DNA of 64,000 nt from Bacteroidales bacterium. Its GTDB lineage: Bacteria; Bacteroidota; Bacteroidia; Bacteroidales; Muribaculaceae. The DNA lies in NCBI GenBank assembly GCA_015061005.1, contig SUXJ01000001.1:186001-250000 (forward strand), given 5' to 3'. Each line of letters starts with the position of its first letter. Positions within the stretch are counted from its first letter, which is position 1. Of this stretch, positions 36,144 to 44,579 are shown piece by piece. The position numbers were made by a program, and so were the translations under genes. Below the pieces are notes generated by a model. It did not search any database and had not been told where the DNA came from. It was given only the letters and a program-made list of their open reading frames with translations.

Positions 36144-36218
36144 GCCACATAAGAAACATAAGTAACATAAGCCACATAAGAAACATAAGTCACATAAAAA
36201 ACATAAGTCACATAAAAA
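36138..36218. repeat. 9-bp tandem repeat, nine units, consensus ACATAAGNN
   Basis: Units start every 9 bases from 36138: CATAAGCC, ACATAAGAA, ACATAAGTA, ACATAAGCC, ACATAAGAA, ACATAAGTC, ACATAAAAA, ACATAAGTC, ACATAAAAA. The first five bases are fixed and the last two to four vary. No spacers are present. In one frame the tract would encode a Ser-His-Ile-(Arg/Lys)-Asn-Ile repeat. Confidence 0.9.
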
Positions 36219-36373
36219 ACATTACCCTCATAATCCTCCGCCCCAAAAAACCGGCTGCCGAACCGCACCCAAAACCGGCACTCGCAGCCTTCCTCTTCTA
36301 AGCGGCCCCGTCACCGCGACCCCACAAAGGCAAACCGACGGAAAGCGAGTCCTCTGTTTCCCTTATCAAAACC

Positions 36374-36409
36374 ATAAGACTTATAAATCTCATAAATATT
36401 ATAAATCTT
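36374..36409. repeat. Degenerate 9-bp tandem repeat, four units
   Basis: ATAAGACTT, ATAAATCTC, ATAAATATT, ATAAATCTT follow each other with exact 9-base spacing and the same ATAA core as the clusters at 36138 and 36673. It looks like a diverged relative of those tracts. Confidence 0.65.
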
Positions 36410-36590
36410 ACCCCCGGGGAAAACCGAACTCGAGCGGAAGCCAAACCGCGGTCATCAACAAATCAGGCTAAAGCTTGCGGCAAGAGTGCCCTCGCTCGAA
36501 AAAAACATTGACGTACTGGAAAATGAGCGTGAATGATCCGTCCCGGTCATTCCAAACACGCCACCGGGTAGGCCGCGGTCGGCAAAAACT

Positions 36591-36646
36591 CAAGGGGGAC
36601 TCAATCGCCGCAAGACGGGAACTCGCGTGCGTTTGAGTCCCCCTTG
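36591..36646. repeat. 14-bp perfect inverted repeat with 28-base loop
   Basis: The arms 36591-36604 and 36633-36646 are exact reverse complements with a GGGGG/CCCCC core, followed by a T-rich stretch on the plus strand. It could act as a terminator or be a small mobile-element or REP remnant. The remainder of 36302-36773 shows no convincing gene. Confidence 0.7.
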
Positions 36647-36672
36647 TGCCTTTTTCTACACCCTCCGCCACC

Positions 36673-36708
36673 ACATGAGAAACATAAGAAACATAAGTCA
36701 CATAAGAA
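36673..36708. repeat. 9-bp tandem repeat, four units, consensus ACATAAGNN
   Basis: ACATGAGAA, ACATAAGAA, ACATAAGTC, ACATAAGAA, then a partial ACATAA. This is the same unit as the tract at 36138, about 460 bases away. Confidence 0.88.
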
Positions 36709-36773
36709 ACATAATTGTTTTTCAGCAAATTACCCCCCCGAAATTTATCCAACAAATCAACTTCTGAAAAGCC

Positions 36774-36804
36774 TTGGAACTGAAGCGAGAAAACGCTACT
36801 TTTG
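36774..36804 (+). promoter_or_regulatory. Promoter for the GH27 gene
   Basis: TTG (36774-36776) and TACTTTTG (36797-36804) are 20 bases apart, 30 bases before the ATG at 36835. Confidence 0.65.
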
Positions 36805-36834
36805 CACCCGTAAACAACCTCTAATTTCCAAACC

Positions 36835-39621
36835 ATGAAAAAATTCATCAAAACCCTTTGTACCCTAATGCTTTTCTGCGTCTTTCAAACATCGGCAGAA
36901 AACATTCCGGCAACCACAGGCAATGGCATCATTCAAATGAGCGAACTCGACCTCAGTAAAATCACATTTTTCAATGATGACGGTCGAACTGCTGTACGCG
37001 CCAACAAAGACACCTACGGAGGCACACTATCCCTAAAAGGAAACACTTACGAATCAGGAGTTGGAACCCACGCCGACTCTAAAGCCGTAATCAAACTCAA
37101 TGGAGCAACTAAATTTCACGCCATTGCCGGCGTTGGCGACAGCGCTGACCTCATTGACGGCGAAGGTGAAGTTGACCACGTAATAACTCTCTACTCCGGC
37201 TCACTCAGCGGAGCAACTCAAGTCAGCAGCACCTTCCTCACTCGCAAGGATGACACCGTTGACGTTATCGACCTCGACGTTGCCGGCTACGACTATCTGG
37301 TTCTTCACTTCCAATATGGCGCAAACACTTGGAGTGACCATTGCGTTTGGGCTGATGCTCGCTTTGAATACTCCGGCGAAGCTCCGGTAACATGCACCGA
37401 ATCCGACATGTATGCTGCTGGCACAATTGAATTGCCCGCCTCCGGTCCTAATGGCGAAGAAATCATTCCCCTAAGCTCTCTCAATGGCTTCGAATACATT
37501 GAAAACGGTTGGGGCACATTGCAAAAAGACAAGAGCATCGACGGAAACACCCTAACAGTAAAAGGGACTCGATACACAAGCGGCATAGGAGCTCACGCTT
37601 CAGGCAAAATGGTAGTTCAACTCAATGGCACCGCTCTCCGCTTCCATGCCGTCTTGGGCATTGACGACGAAACCGGCGGAGAAGGCAACTGCAACTACTC
37701 CGTTAAACTTCGCAAACTCAATGGAGAAGAATCCGTAGTAAAATCCGGAACCATCAGTGGAAATGCCTCGGAAGAGCCTGTTACCATCGAAATCGACAAC
37801 CTACCCGACTATCGATATCTGATTATTGAGTTTCCGGAAGGCGCCGACGGCGATAGCTATGACCATGTCGACATTGCCAACGCCTACTTTGAGTGGGAAT
37901 ATCACAATTCCTCTCTCCCGGAATTCGTAAGCACAAAAGTTCTTGAAACCGGACTTGACTGCGCAACCGTTCTATTCTCTCAACCCGGTGTACGCTTCAT
38001 GCACAGACTGCGCAGCTCCAACCCCGACCTTGAAATCTCCGTTCGAGATCTCCCATCGGGTTTGAAATTTAATCAGCAACGCTGTCTCGTTGAAGGAATC
38101 ATCCAAGAAGAAGGCGTCTATTCTTACTCCGCTATAACCACTGACCCCGACGGCAACGAAGTCATCACACCGATTTCTCTCACTGTCAGTTCCGACCTTG
38201 ACCAACCGACTCCGTGGATGGGTTGGCTCAGTTGGAACGTAGTCCAAGGCGATATTTCTCAAGCTGTCGTTGAAACCGTTGCCGATGCTTTCATTTCTCA
38301 AGGGCTGTTAGATGCCGGATATAACGTTTTAGCAATCGATGACCTTTGGCACGCCGATCAGCGACACTCCGACGGACGTCCTGCCGAGGACCTCAACAAA
38401 TTCCCTCAAGGAATGAAAGCTGCCGCCGATTATGTCCACTCTAAAGGTTTGAAATTTGGCATATACTCCGATGCCGGTACTCACACGTGCGCCGGACGCT
38501 TCGGTTCGCTCGGATATGAAGAAATCGATGCTCGCCAATATGCCGAATGGGGAGTGGACCTTGTTAAATACGACTATTGCTTCAATGCCGGTGAAGATGT
38601 GGAAACCGCTATCAGAACATACAAAGCAATGGGCGATGCGATCAAAGCATCAGGACGCAAAATGATTTTCTACGTCTGCGAGTGGGGCGTGCGTGAACCT
38701 TGGAAATGGGGCACCGAAGTGGGCGGAAGCTGCTGGCGCACCACCTACGATGTACGCGACTGCTGGCTCGGCATTCAACCCGGAGTTGGATTTGTGCAGT
38801 CCATGCAAGGCATGAAAGACATTTGGGCATATAGCGGCGTCAACCGTTTCAACGATGCCGATATGCTTTGCACCGGCATTAATGGACAAGGCAAAAGCTC
38901 AAGCGACCTGTGTGCAACAGGCCCCGGTATGACTAAAGATGAATATCGCACTCAGTTCGCCATGTGGTGTATGTGGAGTTCTCCGCTGGCCCTGACTTTC
39001 GACCTGCGTAATCCGATCTCCGACGTCGACAAAGCCATCATGACCAATGCCGAGCTAATCGCGATTAACCAAGACAGAATGGGACAACAAGCCGAATTCA
39101 TCGGCGAGTTCCCCGGGAACATGTACTTGTTTGCAAAGGATCTGGAAAATGGCGATGTAGCGGTTTCTGTCACCAACATGAGTGATGCCGCTGGAAGTTT
39201 CACAATCGACTTTGCCGACATTCCCGCACTCGACCGCGAAGCCACCTACTATGTTCGCGACTTGCAAGCTCATGAAGACTTGCCTAATGCTTCCGGAGAA
39301 ATCGTAATCGACCGCATCAAGAAACACGAAACAATAGTATATCGTTTGAGCCTCAACGGACAAGACGGCATTGCCTCCGTTATAACTGATGCAGTAAGCC
39401 GCATGACTGCCAACGTAAGCGACTCCGAAATAACAATCTGTATTCCCGGAAGTGGCGACTCCAACAAACGCATTCTCCTCAGCGACCTCAAAGGTCACAT
39501 TGTCGCTAACGCATCGGGCACCAACGAATGTTTCTCCCTGCCCAAACCTGAAGTCCCCGGCATCTACATCATAAACTGCTCCGCCGCCGGCTACTCCCAC
39601 TCCCTAAAAATTACCATCTAA
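36835..39621 (+). CDS. Secreted GH27 glycosidase with two NPCBM-like modules and C-terminal tail
   Basis: The 928-residue protein has a signal peptide, then two NPCBM-like carbohydrate-binding repeats (about 35-180 and 200-360; both contain a G-x-G-x-HA motif: GVGTHADSKAVI and GIGAHASGKMVV). A short Ig-like module follows at about 370-450. The GH27 barrel runs from about 455 to 840 with the nucleophile Asp in LVKYDYC near 579 and the acid/base Asp in the RTTYDVRD region near 640. The family includes alpha-galactosidases and alpha-N-acetylgalactosaminidases. The end has a type IX-like tail (SDLKGHIVA, GIYIINCS, LKITI), so it is likely exported to the surface. Confidence 0.92.
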   Translation: MKKFIKTLCTLMLFCVFQTSAENIPATTGNGIIQMSELDLSKITFFNDDGRTAVRANKDTYGGTLSLKGNTYESGVGTHADSKAVIKLNGATKFHAIAGVGDSADLIDGEGEVDHVITLYSGSLSGATQVSSTFLTRKDDTVDVIDLDVAGYDYLVLHFQYGANTWSDHCVWADARFEYSGEAPVTCTESDMYAAGTIELPASGPNGEEIIPLSSLNGFEYIENGWGTLQKDKSIDGNTLTVKGTRYTSGIGAHASGKMVVQLNGTALRFHAVLGIDDETGGEGNCNYSVKLRKLNGEESVVKSGTISGNASEEPVTIEIDNLPDYRYLIIEFPEGADGDSYDHVDIANAYFEWEYHNSSLPEFVSTKVLETGLDCATVLFSQPGVRFMHRLRSSNPDLEISVRDLPSGLKFNQQRCLVEGIIQEEGVYSYSAITTDPDGNEVITPISLTVSSDLDQPTPWMGWLSWNVVQGDISQAVVETVADAFISQGLLDAGYNVLAIDDLWHADQRHSDGRPAEDLNKFPQGMKAAADYVHSKGLKFGIYSDAGTHTCAGRFGSLGYEEIDARQYAEWGVDLVKYDYCFNAGEDVETAIRTYKAMGDAIKASGRKMIFYVCEWGVREPWKWGTEVGGSCWRTTYDVRDCWLGIQPGVGFVQSMQGMKDIWAYSGVNRFNDADMLCTGINGQGKSSSDLCATGPGMTKDEYRTQFAMWCMWSSPLALTFDLRNPISDVDKAIMTNAELIAINQDRMGQQAEFIGEFPGNMYLFAKDLENGDVAVSVTNMSDAAGSFTIDFADIPALDREATYYVRDLQAHEDLPNASGEIVIDRIKKHETIVYRLSLNGQDGIASVITDAVSRMTANVSDSEITICIPGSGDSNKRILLSDLKGHIVANASGTNECFSLPKPEVPGIYIINCSAAGYSHSLKITI

Positions 39622-39633
39622 ACCAAATTTCCT

Positions 39634-39669
39634 AAATCGGCTGTTTAGGTCATGCTAAACAGCCGATTT
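39634..39669. terminator. Terminator-like 15-bp hairpin
   Basis: A perfect 15-bp stem (39634-39648 with 39655-39669) around a 6-base loop lies 12 bases after the GH27 stop. The T-run is only three bases before other sequence, so termination efficiency is uncertain. Confidence 0.7.
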
Positions 39670-39719
39670 CATGTAAAATCTACTCTATTGAGGGTATTTA
39701 TTCGCACAAGCATATTGCG

Positions 39720-39727
39720 TAACTTTG
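39720..39727 (+). promoter_or_regulatory. -7 box for feoAB
   Basis: TAACTTTG matches the -7 consensus 32 bases before the ATG at 39760. No good TTTG is seen 19-21 bases upstream. I did not recognise a Fur-type 19-bp dyad. Confidence 0.5.
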
Positions 39728-39759
39728 CACGCTGAAAGAGTATATTCCCCCACATAATT

Positions 39760-42156
39760 ATGCGACTGAGTGAACTTAAAGAAGGACAAGAAGGCTACGT
39801 GGTCAAAATATTAGGCCATGGAGCTTTCCGTAAACGCCTGACTGAAATGGGATTCGTTAGGGGAAAACTCGTCAAGAATGTTCTCTCCGCTCCGCTTAAA
39901 GACCCCGTAAAATACTCCCTTTTAGGCTACGAAGTGTCCTTGCGCAGAAGCGAAGCGCAAATGGTAGAAATCATCGAAGCGGAAAAAGCCGAAAATCCAA
40001 TCCTCTCTCCGATTGAAGAGCGACTGCAAGCCAATGACATCTCAGATATCCCGCCTGCATTGCGCCACGAAGAGCACATCATTAACATTGCGCTCATCGG
40101 AAACCCGAACTGCGGAAAAACGTCAATGTTCAATCAACTCTCCGGTGCCACTGAACACGTCGGAAACTACTCCGGAGTAACAGTTGAAGCCAAACAAGGA
40201 CGCTTCAAGCATAAAGGCTACACTTTTAATATCGTTGACCTCCCGGGAACATACTCCCTTGCGGCATACTCACCTGAAGAACTCTACGTGCGCCGCTACC
40301 TTGAACAAGAAACACCCGACGTAATAGTAAACGTCGTGGTCGCGAGCAATCTGGAACGAAACTTGTATCTGACCACCGAGCTTATCGACATGGACCGTTC
40401 AATGGTAATTGCGCTGAACATGTACGATGAGTTGGAAAACTCCGGTAGCAAACTTGACCACGAACTCTTGGGAAAAATGATTGGCGTTCCGATTGTACCG
40501 ACAATCAGCAAATCCGGTCTCGGCATGGACGAACTTTTGGAGCGTATTATTGCCGTATATGAAGGAAAAGACGAAAGCGTGCGCCACATCCACGTAACCC
40601 TCGGCGACGATATATCGGAAGCGATCAGTCCAATCAAAGAGTTAATAAAAAAAGAAGCCTCGATAGCCCCCAAATTCTCAGCTCGCTATCTCGCCATAAA
40701 ATTCCTTGAAAAAGACCGGGAAGTGGAAGCAATGGTTCGCAAAGCTGCTTCCTACTCTGAAATGTGTCGGCTTCGTGAAAGCGGACGAAAGAAAGTCGAA
40801 GAAAGTCGCGATGAAGACGTCACAGCCGCTATTGCTGCGGAAAAATACGGATTCATTGACGGAGCTTTGGCAGAAACAATGAGCGGAGAACGCGAAACCT
40901 CAACACGTGCCACAGCCATCATAGACGCATTTGTCACGAATCGACTCTTCGGCATTCCACTCTTCCTCGGCGTAATGTTTTTGGTTTTCTGGCTCACCTT
41001 TTCTATCGGAGCCTATCCCATGGAATGGATTGAGCGCGGCGTTGATACTCTGAATGCCTTCATTGACGGGAATTTCCCCGCCGGGCCGCTCAAAGATATG
41101 ATTTCCGATGGAATAATCGGAGGCGTCGGTAGTGTCATCGTATTCTTGCCGAATATATTAATCCTATACGCATGCATATCCTTCATGGAAGACTCCGGCT
41201 ATATGGCTCGTGCGGCATTCATCATGGATAGAGCTATGCACAGAATGGGCATTCACGGCAAGAGTTTCATTCCGCTACTCATGGGGTTCGGCTGCAATGT
41301 GCCGGCAGTGATGGCCACTCGCACCATTGAAAGCCGCTCAAGCCGACTCATAACCATACTTATAAACCCGTTCATGAGCTGCTCGGCTCGCATTCCGGTT
41401 TTCCTGCTCTTGATTGGCACATTCTTTTCTGCTCACGCAGCATTAGTATTCTTTGCCATGTATGGACTCGGAGTGGGAATAGCCATGCTCACTGCCCGAC
41501 TTCTACGCCGCTTCATATGGAAAAAAGATGAAACACCATTCGTAATGGAGCTCCCGCCATATCGTGTCCCAACCCTAAAAGCCACATTGCGCCACACTTG
41601 GGGAAAAGGCAAAGAATACATCAAGAAAATGGGGGGCATAATCCTTGTAGCTTGCATCGTCGTATGGGCTTTGGACTATTTTCCGCGCCACGACGAGCCA
41701 TCCGAGCCCCAAACCTCACTAACAGCAAACGATACTCAAATTAACCCGGCGCATGACTCCTATTTGGAAATGATTGGCAAAGTGGTAAACCCGGTCATGG
41801 AACCGCTCGGAATGAATTGGCGAGCCACTGTGGCTGCAATAGCAGGCATCCCGGCTAAAGAAATTGTCGTAAGCACCATGGGCGTTCTTTACACCGGCGA
41901 CAATGACGCCGACAACAATCGTCTGTCAACAAAACTCACTGCGCCGTCAGCTATAACAGGAGAACCGGACTTCACCCCAGCATCGGCATTAGCCTTCATG
42001 GTATTCATTCTGCTATATTGCCCCTGCATAGCCACGGTTATTGCCATCGTGAAAGAAGCCGGCTCATGGAAATACGGTGCATTTGCGGTTGGCTACAACA
42101 CCCTGATTGCGTGGATTGTGGCGTTTGCCGTTTATCACATCGCGTTGCTATTCTGA
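39760..42156 (+). CDS. feoB: FeoA-FeoB fusion, ferrous iron transporter
   Basis: Residues 1-75 are a FeoA SH3-like domain (LSELKEGQEGYVV, FRKRLTEMGFVRG). From about residue 108 the FeoB G domain follows, with GNPNCGKTSMFNQL (G1) and DLPGTYSL (G3), then a GDI-like region. Two Gate/Core membrane halves (ESRSSRLITILINPFMSCSARIPVF and PAKEIVVSTMGVLY) complete the transporter in the inner membrane. FeoB imports Fe2+ under low-oxygen conditions; the fused FeoA is typical of Bacteroidales. The last 22 bases overlap the end of the convergent histidine kinase gene. Confidence 0.96.
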   Translation: MRLSELKEGQEGYVVKILGHGAFRKRLTEMGFVRGKLVKNVLSAPLKDPVKYSLLGYEVSLRRSEAQMVEIIEAEKAENPILSPIEERLQANDISDIPPALRHEEHIINIALIGNPNCGKTSMFNQLSGATEHVGNYSGVTVEAKQGRFKHKGYTFNIVDLPGTYSLAAYSPEELYVRRYLEQETPDVIVNVVVASNLERNLYLTTELIDMDRSMVIALNMYDELENSGSKLDHELLGKMIGVPIVPTISKSGLGMDELLERIIAVYEGKDESVRHIHVTLGDDISEAISPIKELIKKEASIAPKFSARYLAIKFLEKDREVEAMVRKAASYSEMCRLRESGRKKVEESRDEDVTAAIAAEKYGFIDGALAETMSGERETSTRATAIIDAFVTNRLFGIPLFLGVMFLVFWLTFSIGAYPMEWIERGVDTLNAFIDGNFPAGPLKDMISDGIIGGVGSVIVFLPNILILYACISFMEDSGYMARAAFIMDRAMHRMGIHGKSFIPLLMGFGCNVPAVMATRTIESRSSRLITILINPFMSCSARIPVFLLLIGTFFSAHAALVFFAMYGLGVGIAMLTARLLRRFIWKKDETPFVMELPPYRVPTLKATLRHTWGKGKEYIKKMGGIILVACIVVWALDYFPRHDEPSEPQTSLTANDTQINPAHDSYLEMIGKVVNPVMEPLGMNWRATVAAIAGIPAKEIVVSTMGVLYTGDNDADNNRLSTKLTAPSAITGEPDFTPASALAFMVFILLYCPCIATVIAIVKEAGSWKYGAFAVGYNTLIAWIVAFAVYHIALLF

Positions 42157-43340
42157 ACAGTCAGAGGCAACTGCACACGAAATGTAGTCCCCACGCCCGG
42201 CTCTGAGTCTTTGACAAAAATCAAACCGTGATGATAATCATTAATTATACGTTTTGCCAACGTCAATCCTAATCCCCACCCACGTTTTTTTGTAGTATAA
42301 CCCGGATTAAACACCGTTTTGAACGCTTTACGAGGAATGCCCTTACCGCTATCTGTCACCTCAATAACTGCATAACCGGTCTCGGCAAAAGTTGAAACAG
42401 TCAACTTGCCTCTACCCTCCATTGCGTCAACGGCATTTTTGATTAGATTCTCAATCACCCATTCTATAAGCGAATCGCTCAACTTTACGCGCAACGGCTC
42501 TGACGCAAGTTCTATTTTGAGATCAACGCCTCCCGAAATTCGCGAACGCATATATTCAGCAGCACGACCAATAACCGCACTGATATCTGCGGCCACCATC
42601 GACGGAGGCGAACCGATTTTGCTAAATCGCGAAGCAATCACCTTCAAGCGATTAACATCCTTATCCATTTCGCCCACAACCTCCTCATCTACTCCATAAC
42701 TTGGCAAAAGTTCCACCCATGCCATCAATGATGAGATTGGAGTTCCCAACTGATGCGCGGTCTCTTTGCTTAAACCCACCCAAACCTTGTTTTGTTCCGC
42801 TTTCTTTGTGGCCGTCACGGCAAAATACACAACCGCAACAAACACGATCATCACAATCAATTGCAAATACGGATAATAACTCAACTTGCGCAACAATACC
42901 GAATCCTCATAATACAAATGCTGCGTCTCTTCCGGAGATATAACAATGTGAATTACGTTGGAGGTCTTTTTCAATCTTGTCAAATGCTCACGCAAAAATT
43001 CCTCATTGGCGGCAGAGAGTACCCATGGTGACATTTCATCCTCGGCCTCCGGCAATTCAAAATTGTTGTGATCTAATATATTATCATCATTATCTACAAG
43101 GATAACCGGAATCGTATGATTGCCTTCTATGATGGAAAGAAGAAAATCAAGGTTATCCGAAGGATTCGCCGAGGCAATCTCACGGGTGGCATCCGCCCAG
43201 ATTTGCATTCGATCGCGCTCCTGCTTTGACAAGTCATCTACAAGGCGATCGCTTATGAGCAAAAAAACAGCCGCCACGGCTACCGTCGCTATCATAAACA
43301 GCACGGCTCCGCGGCGGCGAATATCGTAAATATTAGGCAT
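42135..43340 (-). CDS. Membrane sensor histidine kinase without local response regulator
   Basis: Two membrane helices (about 11-30 and 158-177) bracket a periplasmic sensor domain of about 125 residues with no recognised fold. The phospho-acceptor helix SKETAHQLGTPI has His 196; the ATPase part has ENLIKNAVDAM (N box), DSGKGIP (G1) and GWGLGLTLAK (G2). There is no receiver domain and no regulator gene beside it. Its start codon overlaps the HIT stop by 1 base (TGATG), so it is translated from the greA-HIT transcript. The response regulator is probably encoded elsewhere. Confidence 0.92.
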   Translation of the reverse strand: MPNIYDIRRRGAVLFMIATVAVAAVFLLISDRLVDDLSKQERDRMQIWADATREIASANPSDNLDFLLSIIEGNHTIPVILVDNDDNILDHNNFELPEAEDEMSPWVLSAANEEFLREHLTRLKKTSNVIHIVISPEETQHLYYEDSVLLRKLSYYPYLQLIVMIVFVAVVYFAVTATKKAEQNKVWVGLSKETAHQLGTPISSLMAWVELLPSYGVDEEVVGEMDKDVNRLKVIASRFSKIGSPPSMVAADISAVIGRAAEYMRSRISGGVDLKIELASEPLRVKLSDSLIEWVIENLIKNAVDAMEGRGKLTVSTFAETGYAVIEVTDSGKGIPRKAFKTVFNPGYTTKKRGWGLGLTLAKRIINDYHHGLIFVKDSEPGVGTTFRVQLPLTVQNSNAM

Positions 43341-43729
43341 CAGGCGTTAGCTATAGCTGCTGCAATGCGTTCCATTTCTTCAGCTGAAATTTGCTGCTTG
43401 GGAGCCCTAAAGTCCATATCCGCTTCCGTTTGCAACGGAACCAAATGAATATGAGCATGCGGCACTTCCATACCCAACACGGCCACCCCCACTCGCTGGC
43501 AAGGGATTGCCTTCTTTAATTTCAGTGCAACCTTACGAGCAAACTCCATCAAAGACACATATTCTTCTTCTGTCAGGTCAAACAAATAATCCACCTCTCG
43601 ACGAGGAATTACCAACGTATGACCGGCAGCCATAGGGTTGATATCAAGAAAAGCAAAATGCTTGTCGTCCTCAGCCACTTTGTATGAAGGAATTTCTCCT
43701 GCTGCAATGCGCGAAAAGATTGATGCCAT
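43340..43729 (-). CDS. HIT family nucleotide-binding hydrolase
   Basis: A 129-residue HIT protein with HAHIHLVPL (the His triad, near residue 91) and the upstream FAFLDINPMAAGHTLVIPRR segment. HIT proteins hydrolyse or transfer nucleoside phosphoramidates or AMP conjugates. The gene is 3 bases after greA and overlaps the histidine kinase start, forming a three-gene operon. Confidence 0.93.
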   Translation of the reverse strand: MASIFSRIAAGEIPSYKVAEDDKHFAFLDINPMAAGHTLVIPRREVDYLFDLTEEEYVSLMEFARKVALKLKKAIPCQRVGVAVLGMEVPHAHIHLVPLQTEADMDFRAPKQQISAEEMERIAAAIANA

Positions 43730-43732
43730 AGA

Positions 43733-44203
43733 TTAAAGAGCAATTTCAACAATTTCAAACTTCATCATGCCGGCCGGCACTCGAATATCCACAACATCGC
43801 CAAGCTTATGGCCCAACAAGCCTTGTGCAATAGGAGTTGAGGTGCCTATTTTCTTTTCCTTGAGATTGGCTTCGCTATCTGCAACGATAGTATATTCTGC
43901 AACCGCATTATTAGCAAGATTTTTAATCTTCACGCGATTCATGATTTGCACCTCATCTGTATTGAGTTTGCTTTCATCGATAATGCGAGCATTCGCAACG
44001 AGGTCCTTCAACTGTGCGATTTTCATCTCGAGCATGCCCTGCGCTTCCTTCGCTGCGTCATACTCTGCATTCTCCGACAGGTCGCCCTTGTCGCGAGCCT
44101 CTGCGATAGCGGCGGATATACGAGGACGTTCAACCGACTCCATATAGGCGATTTCTTCCATCTTCTTCTTATATCCGTCCTTTGTCATGTAAGTGATTGC
44201 CAT
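43733..44203 (-). CDS. greA: Transcription elongation factor GreA
   Basis: The 156-residue protein has an N-terminal coiled coil (residues 1-75: GYKKKMEEIAYMESVERPRI, with the acidic tip near DKGDLSENAEY) and a C-terminal FKBP-like domain (IGTSTPIAQGLLGHKLGDVV). GreA enters the RNA polymerase secondary channel to stimulate transcript cleavage. It is the first gene of the greA-HIT-kinase operon. Confidence 0.96.
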   Translation of the reverse strand: MAITYMTKDGYKKKMEEIAYMESVERPRISAAIAEARDKGDLSENAEYDAAKEAQGMLEMKIAQLKDLVANARIIDESKLNTDEVQIMNRVKIKNLANNAVAEYTIVADSEANLKEKKIGTSTPIAQGLLGHKLGDVVDIRVPAGMMKFEIVEIAL

Positions 44204-44325
44204 GATAATAAAGGTTATATTTTTACATTGTTAAATTTATGAATATACAAAAAATAAACGAATCTCGCGGCGTTTAACCATCGAGACTCCATTCGACACA
44301 CTCCCTTGAGTGCCTTTCATCACCG

Positions 44326-44356
44326 CAAAGTTACAAACAATTTTCCAAACATCAAA
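44326..44356 (-). promoter_or_regulatory. greA operon promoter
   Basis: On the minus strand TTTG (44356 to 44353) and TAACTTTG (44333 to 44326) are 19 bases apart. The predicted start near 44320 gives a leader of about 115 bases before the greA ATG. Confidence 0.75.
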
Positions 44357-44579
44357 ATCCAATCCAAAGTCAGGAATAAAACATGCATGTTGAGGCTTCG
44401 TAGGGCATTAACATAATCCACGCCAATAGCGAACCCCCGAGCATATTTGTGGCCGAGCTTCAAAAAATCGCATAGCCACGCATATTGCACCGGACTACCG
44501 AGAATCGCGACTATGTAGCGTTTATGATGTTATTCGGTTGACATTGTTGCATTGTTGCATTTTTGCTGATACTAACACC
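44357..44579. other. Non-coding gap between greA promoter and the caspase cluster
   Basis: No gene, RNA motif or terminator was recognised. A short tandem repeat CATTGTTG (44542-44557, two copies plus CAT) lies near its right end. The base composition changes to AT-rich from here rightward. Confidence 0.5.

Noticed and set aside
36138..36708. CRISPR array
   Set aside because: The 9-base units are contiguous, without unique spacers of regular length, and no cas genes are present.
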